In this document: positions 1 through 13,972 of the stretch, piece after piece
Numbering within the stretch: the first letter of the stretch is position 1
Layout: each line of letters begins with the position of its first letter
Source: Albula goreensis
Lineage: Eukaryota > Chordata > Actinopteri > Albuliformes > Albulidae
Direction: 5' to 3'
NCBI GenBank assembly: GCA_022829145.1
Contig: CM040765.1
Span: forward strand, 10,956,292 to 11,020,291
DNA: 64,000 nucleotides
The notes under the pieces: generated by a model
What the model was told of the DNA's origin: nothing
Database searches by the model: none
Seen by the model: only the letters and a program-made list of their open reading frames with translations
Made by a program: the position numbers and the translations under genes

Positions 1-76
1 TTTCGACTTGCGTTGAAAATCGGCTTACGACAAGTCGAAAGAAAGGAACTCGTTCTTAAGTTGAGGACCCCCTGTA
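1..76. mobile_element. Right end of a TcMar-type DNA transposon or MITE (cut by window edge)
   Basis: Read on the minus strand from 74 leftwards the sequence starts CAGGGGGTCCTCAACTTAAG and then alternates short blocks around TCGACTTGTCGTAAG. This matches the remembered style of Tigger/mariner-like terminal repeats, which begin CAGGGGGTCCTCGACTTACG. A TA dinucleotide (75-76), the mariner target, follows the end. An internal perfect 10-bp inverted repeat (1-10 against 31-40) fits the hairpin-rich terminus. The other end is outside the window. Confidence 0.55.
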
Positions 77-3000
77 CTTCTAAAACAGTATTGTGATGGA
101 GCCTGCATAATTACAATAGGAGCTGCAGTCGTACAACAGGGACCTGATCTGTGCTAAAGGGAGCGTTTGTTTGAGATCCAGCTTCCACTTACTGCTAAGT
201 CCCGGCCAAAGAATCACTTGGAGTAATGAAAACATCTTTTGTCTTCTGAGACTCAAAAATCTGAACATTATATTTCCATTCTAAAATAAAAAAGTCAGAG
301 CAATGCAAACAATGAGATGGGATCTGGTACTACATTCAGTCAGTGCTGCAAGGGCTTACATAATCAGGGCACAAGCAGGACAGATGACACACAAAGTGCT
401 GCAAAGCCCCAGTCAGTACCACCTAAGTCCAGCACCAAAACTCGCATGAAAAAATTTGCAATGAGCTTTTCATCACTTCTTTATTTCTGACATCTGTTTT
501 AACAAAGCATTCGTTTCTGCGCAACCTCAAGGCCCATGTTGACTTTTAGCCTGACCCTTATTTACACATCGGATAATTTGGAAAAAGACCATATAGGGCA
601 TATCAAGTTAACATGGCATAAGTTAAATGTTTGTTACAGTCAGAGAGGCTGCCCACCCAGACCTGCGCTGTTGGCACAGGGATCTGGCAGGGGTACCTGA
701 CAGCATTTATTTTAAACGGTATGGAGGGCCGTCAAGTTTTCCACTTTTTGCAAGGGAGGCACTGCTGAAGCAAAAAAAGCAGATATCATTAAAGCTAATT
801 GAAGTGCTAAAATTCAACAGGGAAAAATACACTGAAATGTGAATAAGGAATATGCTATCCAGCCAGTAAAGCCCTTCAAATGTGTATATTACTCATTTTA
901 TTGCTGTAACTTGTTTTTGTTTGAAATGTCATTCTTAAAATATATTTTTCATGATGATGTAATGTAAGTCACATTGTTTAAATAGGTATTAAAAGGTTCT
1001 TCCAAGAATGTTTCAGCAGCTTTCTGCATTGTTTATCATCCTTATGAGGCATTCAAGGTCAGGGTTGTCAAAAATGAACTTCCAATATCAACTGTTTGAG
1101 TTTAGAGACCATGAGGAAAATATTCTCAGATCCACTGAAACATTACACTGAATGTTGCCAAGTGGAAAGGAGAAAAGTTCCACAAATCAAGATGTGATTT
1201 TTTTTTTTAAAGCTTTCAATACTGGCCCAGAGCTGGCTGTGTATGAGTCATTCAGACTCATGACACAAACCTGGTCACAGAATGATGGAAGATGTTTCTC
1301 CTGTGGTGGGAATGATCATATTTCCTTTTTTTTGGGGGGGTTGGCTACAAATTGGGGTCGCTTGACCTCTCTGCTTCAAAATGTGATTTTAAAGGCCAAT
1401 ACCACTAATGTAATGCTTGAGAGCAAAAAAGTGTCAGGTGGCCCATTATGTTGTCATAGCCATGCTGCAGCGTATGATAATTCCATAGTGACCATTGCAC
1501 TGTGGCATGGTTATGTCACAGCCATGTAAGAATGTTGGAAGAAGCTCTGACAACTCCATTTGAGTGCCATTTGACCAGTGGCACTCGCAGCTGTGCGCCA
1601 GTATGCAATGTGTGTACCATTAGGGCTTGAGGTTTTTTTGTTTTGTTCTTAACATGTAATTACCCGTCTATGAAACTGAGCTGCGTTTACCGTTTCTAGT
1701 CCACAAAATTACATGATGGCCAAATGGTAAGCATAAGTGAGCTGTTTTGCATACTGACACCTGATTTTGTGGGATTGCATTCAAGTATAAGTAGGGGGAT
1801 ACAAAATTTAACACAACTTTTGCATACCACACAACTTTTTCTCAAAGATTTCAACCAGTTGTGTTAGCTTTAGCATTAGAATGGTTTTGTAAAATAACTA
1901 TAACATCAAATCCTGCAGGCACCCCTGCATGTAACCAGAGTGTTCTACAACTGTGGATAGTCAGGACAGTTGGAAAGTTAGACTGGTTGTTTGTTGACAT
2001 TTCAACAGTTTACCAATAGTTGACATGGAATTTAAGGAGTGGAGTCAAACTAAGCCTTAGGAAGTATGAAGCCAAGTGAGGACATCGCTTTTTGTACGAC
2101 GTTGTGATCTTAAACATATTTGCTAAGGGCTGTCTTGATTCAAAGCAAGCAGAAAATTAAATAATTGAAAAAACATTTTAAAATGCATTCACAAAGGGTA
2201 ATCAGCTTTGAAAATCTGATTTGAAAGAAAAAAATCCTCATTTCCTTGTCATTTTAATAGCTGTATACATTTAGGGAGTTAGGGTTAACTAACTACTTGC
2301 TAAAACATCACATTCTATTAAAAGCTGCCTTGATCCTAATGCAATTCAATAATGTCTTCCAGACTTTTGGAAAAATGTCAAGGTTAGCCTCTGTATTGGA
2401 AGTGAACTTCAAGTAAGTGCTAATTACGGTGCGTGCAAGTGTTTCACCGTTCTCCCTACACAAAAATTCCTGAAAAAGAGAATAATACATTACTGTAGCC
2501 ATTCTGTCTAATCTGAAATTGCCTGTCATAAAAGAGACCAAAAAAAATTTGTTCTCCCCCACCAACCTTTTCAACACGAGCAGCTATTTGAATAATGTAC
2601 AATTGATTTCCATCTAGTCTGCCTCTACTCTGTTCACTTTATGGAAGAGCCAAACGAATATTTGACACAGTTGATTGAAGGGCTCCCCATGTTGTCTGGG
2701 GTGTTGAATAGTGAGACATATTTCAGTGCTTGTCATTCTCTTCACAGCCCTTCCACCCTGGCTCTGTCACCTTTCATGGTTGTGATTCAGGACCCGATTT
2801 TTTTTTTTTTTTAATCAGTGTGCGGGGTGGAGTTTTGGACCAAGCCAGTCTGGTAAGTAATTTAAGCCAGACCTATGGTAGTTACTTTAACTGTATGCTG
2901 TCCCACAAACTTTATACAATTTCTAAGTTTGGTGCAAGAACAGACAAATGTTGTGAGGATTAATGTCATATGTGCTCGTTTGTGCTTTGATTGAACCATA

Positions 3001-4613
3001 ACCTAATTTTACCTTATTTAACTCAGGCTCCACTCCACTCTCAACTGCTGCATGTAATTGTGTCCTAATTGCTTCAGTGATTCAGATATCATGAAGATGA
3101 TAAATATTTTAAATCTCTACTGTTGGTGTGAGCTGCTCTAAGTTAAAAAGTTTAATTGGAACAGTTCTTGTTAAGCATGGTATAAGTAAACAGTATACTG
3201 TAAGAGGCAGAACCCTGATTTGGACTATTGGGACAGAGTCGGTATAGCATGATATTCACTAAATATTAAAAAAAAATCACTGAGGGAGTTTTTCCATAGC
3301 ACTTTTTATTCTCTCTCTTAAGCACAAACTATGAGTTAAAATGACACAGTGAGTGGTAAAATGATCCCCAGGGGAGATGATGAAGATATGGTCAGATTTA
3401 ACTGTACAAAAAATAATAAAATCAACTGAATATTCAGTGGTAACAAATTATTCAGCCGCCATAACCCTTAGGGTACGGCTTCTCCACCTTTGGGCCAAAA
3501 TAACCTACACGTGGTCCCTTGGCGACAGAGGAAGGGAAAAGAACTACTCTTGTGAAGAAAACCTCTGGTGTGTCTGGCCAAGTACACATGCATAAAACTT
3601 TCAGCATCACGCTTTTTTTTTTTTCTTTAAAGGGGTGAGCGGAACATCTTCTAAGCACTTGCCTTTAACAACCATGGTGTCTGGCTCTTGTTCATATGTT
3701 TGGTTTATTAGAAGATGCTAAATACGATTACAAAAAAGGCAAAGGGCTATGAAGCCATGTAGGCAGTGGGGGAAGAGGCATTTCATTTTAACCATTACAT
3801 CCAGGTTTATTTGAGCAACAACAAAAAAGTCTTGGCTATTCCAGCTTGACTAGAATATTTTTTTTTCTTTGCCACATCACTGACACTTACACAAAATTAC
3901 TTTCTGCTGTATTTTTTGGATGCTTTCACATGGATCCATAAAATTTAGAATTGCCAATAACCTGCTGTTTTATTTTATTTAGGAGGTAATTTTATTAGTA
4001 CTGTGGCAAACTACTTTAAGGCTCTCTGCGTAATGGTCTTTTAGTGTCAGTGTACAAAAGCAATATGCTGAAATTGGGACTGATGATTAGACTACTGTAT
4101 ATGCAGAATCCAAAGCCAGGCTTTGATTTTAGTTTTTTGGTCAGTATAATCACAGTGAATTGATTTGATTATGTTCAATGGCCAGGCTGAGCTCGGTATT
4201 GCTTAACATACACTATAACAAGTTCTGTTCTGTGACTACCTGTTGATTGCATGTTAGCTGGCATCATATTTGATCTTTTGTGACCCTGTAATTGCTCATT
4301 ATTACGTTCTTAGCTAGGAGCAATTGCGACGAATTTACAGAAAACCTAACAGCCTGTGCCTCACACAAACGTTATATTGAAAAGTAAAAGTTATTGATAC
4401 TGTACAAATTCTCCCTGTTCTTCCTGGCAAGTGAAAAACAGCAAAAAGAGACATTTTGCTGACACACTTTTCGCTGTATTTAACGAGTTATCTTACGACA
4501 CAAGGATTCTCTTGTCGCCCTTAACGAGACGCGACGTCTGCAAGGACTGTAGTATAGCCTACCACTTTTCCTTGCATCCCTGCTTTAGCCTGCATTGCGT
4601 ATGTAGTCCTTAC

Positions 4614-4642
4614 ACTTCCGGGTTGCTCATTTCCTGCTTCAG
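4614..4642 (+). promoter_or_regulatory. Possible TATA-less promoter and first non-coding exon
   Basis: An ETS-type site ACTTCCGG (4614-4621) is followed 20 nt later by a good splice donor, TTCAG|gtaacc, ending at 4642. The surrounding 4300-5400 keeps more CpG than most of the flank (for example around 4490-4545) and has an NRF1-like TGCGCATG at 5347. ETS sites next to a start are typical of housekeeping genes such as ccdc91. This is an inference; nothing shows that transcription starts here. Confidence 0.2.
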
Positions 4643-6850
4643 GTAACCCCTTTTTCTTAATAAAAACCGGGACCGAAGAGAAGACCAGCTTGTAGGTAAA
4701 CACAATTTACATGTCAATTATTATGGCCATACCAACGCTTCTGTTTGTACAGTAATGTCGTATTTTTACACGGTCACTGCTCATGTATATATTGCTCTCA
4801 CACAGAATCACTTAGCTATCAAGCATTCGGCGAGTAAACAACTGAACATGTGCCCAAAGCTTGAAAAGTTGGTAATTTATCATTAGAAAAACATGATGCT
4901 ATCAGAAAGTGATGTCATACTTTCACTTCCCGATAATGAAAACACTGGAATTCACGAATGCAGTTCCGTAGCTAATAGCACAAACAATACCTTCATTGAT
5001 AACATTTTAAGGGAAAGTAACAATTTATTGCTTAAATGACATCATTTTTAAATTTGGCCGTTGCTGAAAGGTCTGTTTACCTGGAACCTATCTGTTGGAC
5101 CAGGATCTATAAATTGACCACGGTATTCTTGCAAATAGGGGCTGCAAGACACTGCTGCCGGTTAATTTCTAATGGATGATGACTGTGAAGGAAGTCGTGA
5201 GGGAAATGAAAGCAGCTCACTACATTGACCGTTTTGTCACGTCTAATGTACGTTATCAGCAGGCGGGTCTGCTGATCAGAGTTTAACGGTCCTTACTTGG
5301 AGTTAATTGATTCCCTGATAAGTTCGGGTCGTTCATAAATAATGAATGCGCATGTATCTGTCATCCTACAGAGTTTACAGGCTTGAATCGGCACTCCGTG
5401 TGTTCAGAGATACATCAGCCTAGTGAATGCCTGAAGAAGCTGTGAGGGTTTCAGAATTTCCAGTTTCAGTTTTCCAGTGTAATCCTATCACGTGGTTAAA
5501 CATGCGAAAATCGTTTCCAGCAGAATATTTTCTCCAGTTCGCCTTTTATGTGGTAGCAACATTTAAAGGTCGTTTATACAAGATTAGTTTCGATTATTTT
5601 GCAGATAAGGTACTGGAAGATGCTGACTGTTCGTCATGGACCAGGCACAACACTTCCACATGTGAAAAAGCAGTTTCAAAATGCAAAATTAAAATATTTT
5701 ACTTTAATATTAACTATAAAAGTTATAATATTATGCATGTTACACAAAAACAATGTCAATGAAGTAATACCATAATAATATGAAGTCTAAGATAATTGAC
5801 ATATTTATAATAGCCGTAATGAGGGGGAAAGCTTTGCTGATTATAGAAACAACTTGACAACAAGTGTACTGATGTAGACAGTATTCTTTGTGTCCCATGA
5901 GGAAGAGGAAATGTGGCGGGACCAAAACTTTGTGAAAGATAAAGTCTGAAGTGCCAACACACCCTCCTTCCTGTCTCTGTACTTTCCACACTGGTGGGAA
6001 CAGAACCAGACATTACATCTAGCAAGAAATAGGCAGATTATTTTAATGATAAACATCTCCTGGGTCACCAAGGCATGTTTCCATAGTGCACAGCCCTGAG
6101 ACAGTTTTTGGATTTATTCCTTTTATAAAGACTCTTTCTAGAAAACAATGTTTTTACTGGGTGTGGATGACTATTGATTTTATGATTACACTGTATGTAT
6201 GGGAAGAAACCTTGGGAGGGGGCAAGGAATAAGTTTTATTACAGTGTGGTTTAGCTTTTCACAAAAAAATGTTTATTTTAATAATCCAATCAGATATGTT
6301 TTGCCAACTAGTGATTTAACTAGTTATATAACCTTACATATTCATAATGCACAAGTCTTGTTGAGTTGAAGAACTGTTCAAGTGGATGGCTTATTTTTAG
6401 CTCATTTTCAGGACAAGCCGCATTGCTCATCATTTGTAATCTTTGAGCCACTTCCAATCTTCTGGTCTCTTGAAACACAGTATACCATGAGTTTGTATTC
6501 AACCTGGGTAAAAAAACAGTTAACTGTCACCATGGTTCATTGCTATTATTCTTACTGCTAACTCATGAATAAGTTAAACCTTTTTTTTTTTTTTTTTTGA
6601 ATTACCAGGAAGTGTTTTATTTTGTCATCTTTCTAAGATTGCACTCAAAGCTGGGTCTCACTCAATACTCAGTAACGTACTGCAAGCTTTCAGTTGCAGG
6701 GAAAGGGATTAGGTACACTGTTTTTTGGGCGCTTACATCCTCACCCAGCATCAAACAACGCACAGGGGAAAGTCCTAACAATGGTCCTTGTGTCTCACTT
6801 CCAGTATATTACAACATGTTTTGTGCTTCTTCCCAGCAATGGGTTGGTGA

Positions 6851-7065
6851 TTGTAGATCACTGGTGTCAAACAGGTCCTGGAGGGCTGCAGTGTCTCCTG
6901 TTTTTTGGTTCATTTCAGTGTTTAATTGATTTATTTAAATCACTGGCTAAAGTGTCCGCAACCTGGTTTCCAAGGCCTAAATTTACCACCAGTTGAAAGG
7001 AAACAACAAGAACCCACAAACACTGTGCCCCTCCAGGCCTGGAGTTTGACGCCCCTGTTGTAGGT
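6851..7065. mobile_element. hAT-type MITE with 8-bp target-site duplication
   Basis: The element body spans 6859-7057 (199 bp). Its left end CACTGGTGTCAAAC...CTGGAGGGC is the imperfect inverse of the right end, which reads inward from 7057 as CAGGGGCGTCAAACTCCAG. The flanks carry TTGTAGAT (6851-6858) and TTGTAGGT (7058-7065), an 8-bp duplication with one change. CA-G termini plus an 8-bp duplication are diagnostic of hAT elements. There is no coding capacity, so it is non-autonomous. The two arms make it nearly palindromic over about 40 bp each. Confidence 0.75.
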
Positions 7066-7950
7066 AATCGTGTGACATCATTTCTGCTCCTGTACGGAGA
7101 AACATGATCTCAGGAAGCGATTTCTTTCTGTACTTCCCCCAAAGGTCAAATGTTGTGGGCTATTGTCATCAATGTGAATGGGCTAACATATCAATATCCA
7201 TAAACAAAGATGAGTAATTTCTTGGGAGGAAAAAGTGCAAGAAACAATTACCCCTTTTCAACCTTTCAAAATGCAGAAATGGCAAAAAAGGTTTTTTAAT
7301 CATGTTCTTCTAGTATTACTCAGATTTCATTTCAAAGTATTCTGTTTTCCCATGTTTCATTTACCATTTTATGCCTAATATACGGTCTCTTGCTCCACTA
7401 TAAAGAAACCTGTACATTTTCACACATACCATTAAAAAAGCAGAAATACTTGTAAAATTTGTTTTGCTTCTGAGAAATAATAACATAGTTCCAGGCCTGT
7501 ATAAAAGAATGCAGTGTGTACTAGTCACTGTAGGGATTTTGTAGGCCTCCGAAAAGCAATTTCTGGTCTCTCCAACTGCAGTTCAAAGGCATACAGCTCC
7601 AGCCACCACTAGGGGCAGTATTTCATATTTGTCACCTCAAATAATCTGATGTATTTTTTAATCACTGGTGCTTTTTGGATGTTTAGTCCACTTCATGCAA
7701 TGTTGAACTTAACAGTGAACTTGTCAAAACTGATGTGGGCTTGAGTGTGATTCCCTGGTTGTTGGCATGCTGCTGGAGAGCTGTTTCCAGCCCTGTGGCC
7801 TATGTGCTGCAGGGGTCTTTGTCTGGAGCACAAGTTGTGGGCTGGGGGCTGGCAGGAAGAAGGGGTCACACAAGTAAATGATTCTGATAAGATCTGTCTG
7901 TTGCTGCATAGTTTTTCATTTTGTGTGCACTGGAATGGGAGATCCATGTG

Positions 7951-7982
7951 TTTTGTTTTGTTTTGTTTTGTTTTTTTTTTTT
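7951..7982. repeat. (TTTTG)n followed by poly-T
   Basis: Four or more TTTTG units run directly into a T homopolymer. This is a simple sequence repeat; the poly-T could also be the reverse of a retroposon tail, but no element body was recognised beside it. Confidence 0.8.
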
Positions 7983-10451
7983 GCAAAATGGCAACAGATT
8001 GAAATGAGGAATCCCCCTGATTTTCTCAGAACATTGGATGCATACCCACTGGCTGGGACTGGAACTGTCTCTCCCAGGCCCGTTTGTCTGTACACAAGGG
8101 TGGGGGAAAGGGGGGTGGGGATTCATTGGCTGTGATTCAATGTTCAAGATGACATGTTAATTCAATTAGGGATTTGTTTATACATCACATCGAATCCAAG
8201 GATGATTCACCAGTGTTGACTCAACGCTCAATACCCCTGGGGTACCACTGGACCCTCACTTTTACCAGTATAACCGTGGTAGCGCAAGTGGTTCCATTCT
8301 GCGCCCAGCAGTGAACAGATGATCCAGTCAACCATGGATTGAAGCAAGAGCATAAATAACTCAAAGAATGCTTAGATCAGTTTCGGGTTCATAAGTACAG
8401 GAACACTTCCCAAACAGCAGCATGATGCTTTGCAGCTCGCTTTCTTTGAATCATTAAGCAATATTGAATTCAGAACCGTCAGCAGGATGTCCGCTAAAGT
8501 GAATGGGTGATGTGCTTTAGCCTCTCCCCTGATGGAAAATGGCTCTAAGTTCAGCATACTATTATTGTTTGGGGTTTTGTATTTTATTCTCAGGTCTCAC
8601 ATCTGCTTTGCCCATAGTCTGAACACTCAACACTGGACTGACTACTGAAACTTTAGTTTTTCTGTTGGAGTAGGGGTTGGAGGTACAGGCGACATTAGAG
8701 GTTCTGACCATTCAGTTGCTGTGGGTACATGGTCCTTTTGGAATTTTTACGATGATTGAAAATTCTGTGGCAGTGTTCTATTAGTTATTTGTTATACCAG
8801 TGGACACATCACCAGACACCATCATGGTCTTTCATTGGTTTTTTTTTTTTTTTTTGCATTGACAGGAAAATGAAAAGGCTTTATTAGTCCGCAAATGGTG
8901 CTGCACACTGCAAACCACTCCCTGCCCAGAGCAGGATATTGGCACCATGAAATAAATGGCAAAGAAATTTCCACCTACAACCTTTAGGTAGGGAAACATC
9001 ATATTCATAATTTTATATACCAAAAAGTGAAGTTATCCATTACTCAGCCGAGAGGAGTTAAGCCAGACAGGCATAACAGGAGTGTCTACCTCTATCATTG
9101 CCAGCACAGGCAGGGACTCTTGTGGCGGGTGGACAGACGTGCTCCACAGAAATTAGCTAAAAGAGGAAAGCTGAATAAGCCTAGACCCTCAGCTCCAGAC
9201 AGAGCTGTCTGTTAAACATTCTCTGTCAGGTACATCACTATAGGGGGACCAATTCTCCCTTTGCTACCTTCCATTTAGGGTCAACTGTTTGCACATGCCC
9301 ATTGGGATCCAGAGGTTCATTGAATAGCCCCAGAACAGCCCATATTTCCCACTGTTTTCTGGAAGATAAGTGAAAATATAGTTAAGTGGTGAATTCCCTG
9401 CTTAGAAAATACAGATATTTTGGTGCAGCAAAGAAAAGCATTTTTTTTTTGTTTTTCTGTGGGATATTGGTTTGAATATTGAATCATTAGGTGGTATTTC
9501 AGCGTGGTAAATTGTATCTTGTGTGTGCTGAGTCATACGGGAGGTCCGTGCCGTCACAAACAAATTCAAACATGGTTTCCATTTCTGTAGCTGAGCCTCT
9601 ATACTGTTAATGTGTTTCATATTAACTAGGCAGATGTGCCACACATGAACACCTAAAAAAAATAACTGCTCAAAAACAGCTTAAAATTACATGCTGTGAA
9701 GTGGCTCTACTTTATGAAAAAGGCTAATTAGGACCAAGCGACAATCAGTAAAGAGAACAGAATCAAAGGCTGAACTGACTTTACAATTTCAGGCCACTTC
9801 TTAAGGAAGCTGGCTTTGTTTCAGTGAAAGAACAGATAGAAGCCAAAGAGGTGTTGGAAGGTGCTGCTTATGTATGTACATTAAGAATAACTGAGTGATT
9901 GAATTGTGGTAAATGGTAAGGGAAAATGCAGGATCTTATACCAGCCAAGGGCCTGAGTCCTCAGAGAGAGAGCTTGCTCTGTAGGATACTAATTTAATCG
10001 CAGGTCTTGACGCAATAGAAGACATGGATAAATATATATTTTAATTTTTCCCCTTGCTTCAATGAACCAGGCAGCAAACGTTTGACGAAAAACGACCTCA
10101 AAGCGTGTCTGAAAAGAAGTCAGAAGTAAGGCCTGCTGACCGCTATATGTAAACTAGACGTATGTCTCCCAAGCCGTGTTGCTTTGGACATTTTGAAGAT
10201 TTGTTGTTGACTTTCCCAAGGTCATGTTTTAGGCCAAGCAAAAGACTCTTCCATCGTTTGTTTTTTCTGTGGACTTTCAATTATACTCAAAAGTGTTTCC
10301 AAAACCCTTTGGTATTTATTGAACGAAGGTTCCATTTGATCCGGGTGCTGCTCACCTCTCCCAGCTGCAGTGTATTTATGACCACATGAAAAGACCTACT
10401 CGATGTGCGCACGAAACCGCGTAAAATGCGGTCACAGAGTGCACCTTTTGC

Positions 10452-10580
10452 TCCAAACCAAAGGTGTGTAACTTCAGTCCTAGAGGGCGGAAAGGTTTCT
10501 GGTTTTCACTGCACCTGAGCCCATAATTACCAAATTGAATTCATCATGTGTTTGATTGGACAAGGTTAACCCATTTCCTT
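10452..10580. repeat. Likely interspersed repeat fragment
   Basis: GGTGTGTAACTTCAGTCCTA followed by GAGGGCGG and later a 'gatt' rich core resembles the 'cagtcctggagggc' arm found in fish MITEs such as the one at 6859. I could not find the opposite inverted arm, so the class and right border are uncertain. Confidence 0.35.
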
Positions 10581-11880
10581 GCTCTTAAGAGGCTGTAGAT
10601 TTACAGAGGCTCATAAAATGTGCTGGACTGTGGTCTTCTAAAGACGAGTGTTAGAAACGACGAGTGTTCAGTGAAGACTTTAAGGGCTTATCAACTTTTC
10701 CAAAAGTTCAAAAGTCAAAGGTATTCCCAGATATTTTGGCAGATATGCCCTTTTTTCTACTTACCAGGGCTAGAGGACCCCACTGATACTGTTTTAATTT
10801 CTGCATTGGGGACAAATCTCTGCAACTGTGCTCCGCACCTCTGGAACACTGTGCTGCACTTAGTGAGCTTAGCACAGTGATTGAAGCATCAGGGAAGTTC
10901 TGGAAACACATATTTGGCTCCAATCAATCAATCATTTTGTTTTCAAGAGAGGCCAAATTTCTTTTGTAAATTTCCTAGGCAATAACTTGTAGGGCACGGT
11001 GGTGTGACTGCAGGAATGGAGATTATAGGAGTGTGGCCAGTGGTGTTAACTGAGTTTACAGGCATTTCCTAGAATAGATCTGCACATCATGTCCATACCA
11101 TACAAAATGTGTTTGAACATCTTGACAAGTTGGTGAATGGACCAGTGATTTCTTTTAATTTCAGCCTATATTTTTCGAAGAATCAGACTGTTTTGTTTCT
11201 TGCAGATGTAGTTTTCCTGCAAAGTGTCCAGCATAAAATAGACAAAAATGAAAGTAATACGATACAAATAATGCAGTATAATAATCAAAATCTAAATGAA
11301 TGTTGACATGTCTCCCATACAATGTCCTGGGATAAGAAATTAACAATTAAATGAACTTCATATTCTGAAGCTGTAAAAAGTTAGTGGCTGACTGGTTTTG
11401 ATTAAGGAAATTAATATGCTTAGTTTTGCAGATAAGAGATCAGGATGTGAACAACAAAATAAACCACAGACAGTGACAAAATAGTGGAGCCTATGTATGC
11501 CCAAGCTGTTTCTAAGTATTAAAAAAGAGTTAAAAAAAAAAAAAAAAAAAGCCTCCACATCGGCTGGAACCTTATGTCTGCCTCCACGGCAGAGGGCAGG
11601 GCAGAGGCTGGCACTTGTGCTCCTTGGATGGTGTCAAAATGTGGAGCTTGTCATGGTTTGGATGGTCAGTGTCGGCCACCTGTGAGGAGAATGAGTGCAC
11701 TCTGAAGAAGTTCCCAGGTCTCTCGCCACACGCAACCTCAGGCCTGACAAGTTAATGATGGTCCGAGCGCGGCTGTTTGTTTAAGCGAAGAGCGGGCGCG
11801 ATGCCTTAATGAGAGGTGCCCGTACAGCCCTGGAAACCACAGCTGAGGTCGGCCTGTAAACAAGGTTGGCAAGCTGACCA

Positions 11881-11882
<2 letters not shown>

Positions 11883-11965
<83 letters not shown>

Positions 11966-11994
11966 GTGTTTGTGTTTGTGTTTGTGTTTGTGTG
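11883..11994. repeat. (GT)40 microsatellite with (GTGTTT)n tail
   Basis: About 80 bp of uninterrupted GT (11883-11962) is followed by about five GTGTTT-type units to 11994. Long open frames across it are cysteine/valine or histidine/threonine repeats and are not genes. The tract is long enough to be length-polymorphic. Confidence 0.97.
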
Positions 11995-12810
11995 AGGTCT
12001 AAGTGGTCGCACGGCAATTACAGACCTGAGATGGTTATGCTTGATTTATTCAGACAGAGATCAGACCCGCCGGTCTGAAAGAGGCGTTTGTGAGGCCGCT
12101 CCATCCCCTCCTCTTCTCCGCGCCCGTACGCCACTTACCCCAGGCCTGATGTACTGCTCTCCAGCTCTTGGCTGTCAACATGACTGATGACCACTTTGCG
12201 AATACACACAAACAAACTACATTGTAGACTGACCAACTCTTTTGAATCTGAGAACATATTGTGCAATGTTCAACTTGTGAAGCCCCCTGACCTCCTGAAA
12301 TCTTGATCTGGAGAGATGAATATGGTTATTGAGGATATTGGAGAATTCACTGTACCTTTTTCTCCTCGCTGTACCGTGGATGGGGACGACTCTCCCGATG
12401 GAAAGCTTTTTCAGCAGCTTCAGCTTTTAGGATGAAGTGTCGCAGGATTGCCATTTCCATCCCTGTTGTGCTGTTTTAGCTGCCTCGTTATACGCTGCTC
12501 GTGGTAGAGATGGCTGTCTGGCAGGGTTCATTTAAAGTCTGCTTAGCTGTGGCCCTGAATGGCTGCAGTATACACATCCTCACACTCTAGGAAGGTGCCT
12601 AACCACAAATTTAGATAATTTCTCATGATTGAACCAATTTAGCCTCTGTCCCTCAAAGTGCTGCCACCTTGTGTGTAGAGTGTTAAGTTAATTGGAGGGC
12701 TAGTAAACCAACGGTATTGTGGGATTCCAGGATTCACATTCAGGTAGTTTTCATGGTGACACTGACAACTTGATATTGTGTCTGCTTGGTGTGCTAACCT
12801 AGGAACTTCA

Positions 12811-12857
12811 GTATGTCACTCTGTATAAGAGTGTCTGTTAAATGCCTAAATGTAAAT
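12811..12857 (+). repeat. Tail of a common teleost interspersed repeat
   Basis: The sequence GTCACTCTGTATAAGAGTGT followed by CTGTTAAATGCCTAAATGTAA corresponds to the widespread fish motif 'gtcgctctggataagagcgtctgctaaatgcc(n)taatg', known from 3' tails of fish retroposons. A second copy is at 18297. The 5' body of the element was not delimited. Confidence 0.55.
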
Positions 12858-13972
12858 ATAGTTTATTGATTTAGTCTATCCATTTCTGAGTGGAAAGGAA
12901 TGGATTAGCAGTTGTGGGGTTTTTTATCATTAATTGAAAGCAGTGTACAGTTTTATGGGATCATGGTGAAGCCAAAATAAATCAAAATAGCTAATTTATG
13001 CGCTCAGGAAATGTGGTGAAATGCATTGAATAGACCTTTTCACATCAGTATTGCCCGTGGTGTCTTCCACACAATTCCCTATGATCACCAAGCGCCACTG
13101 TATGGTCACCCTGGTTATGTCTTTACACTGCACTTTCTGTTCTGCCTGCCTATAAATCCATCATCAGGCAGAGCTGTAGCTTTGTGGAGAAAACCAGGGA
13201 TGTATTCCCAAAAACCTCTAGCTTTGACGCTGCAGAGCATGTCACGTCTTTATAATTGCCGAAGAACTTGGGTTCGTGAGACAAATCTTTGGCCCACCTG
13301 CAGTGGAGCTAAGTACCCCTGCTTAGCAATGCGATTCGTTGCTCGCACCGGGAAAGGAGCACCTTCGGTGGGCCTGGACTGAGGCTGTAACCCCCCCCCA
13401 CACTCCCAAACTGCTGGTCTGTGCCAAGTGCACTGACCTGTGCCCCAAACAGGAAACCCTCTGCTCAGACTGCCCCCCACCGTTAGTTCTGCACTGTACG
13501 CTTAAGTGACTGCTGCAAATTACGTATGCCGTGAAAGAAAGCGAGCTCTCTTCACTGCTAGATCCCATCTGTTTTATTTATTTTATTTTGCCACTTGCTT
13601 TTTGGCACGCACGAAGACGTGATACAAACGTAAGCTGTGATGTCAAACTGGTTGGTCATCAGATGGAGCAGGAACCCTGAGGGATTGTTGGGATTAGTTG
13701 TGGTTCTTCTGTTATACCAATTTTATGTTTCAAGGTAAAAAAAAATGCCATATCACTTTTTCTCTTCATTTTTTGACCGAAGAATGCAGTGTGAAATAAT
13801 AATAAAGTATCCATTAAACTTGAGTGCTGGCTTTGCTTACTTTTTGGATTGGGTTCCTTTAAAATTGACACACCTGATATTTGGCTGATTAAAGGAAGCT
13901 TTGAGGGGATGGGTAGAGCACTGCACAGTAGAATTTCCTACAAATATTTCTTGTCTGACCACATTAAACTTG

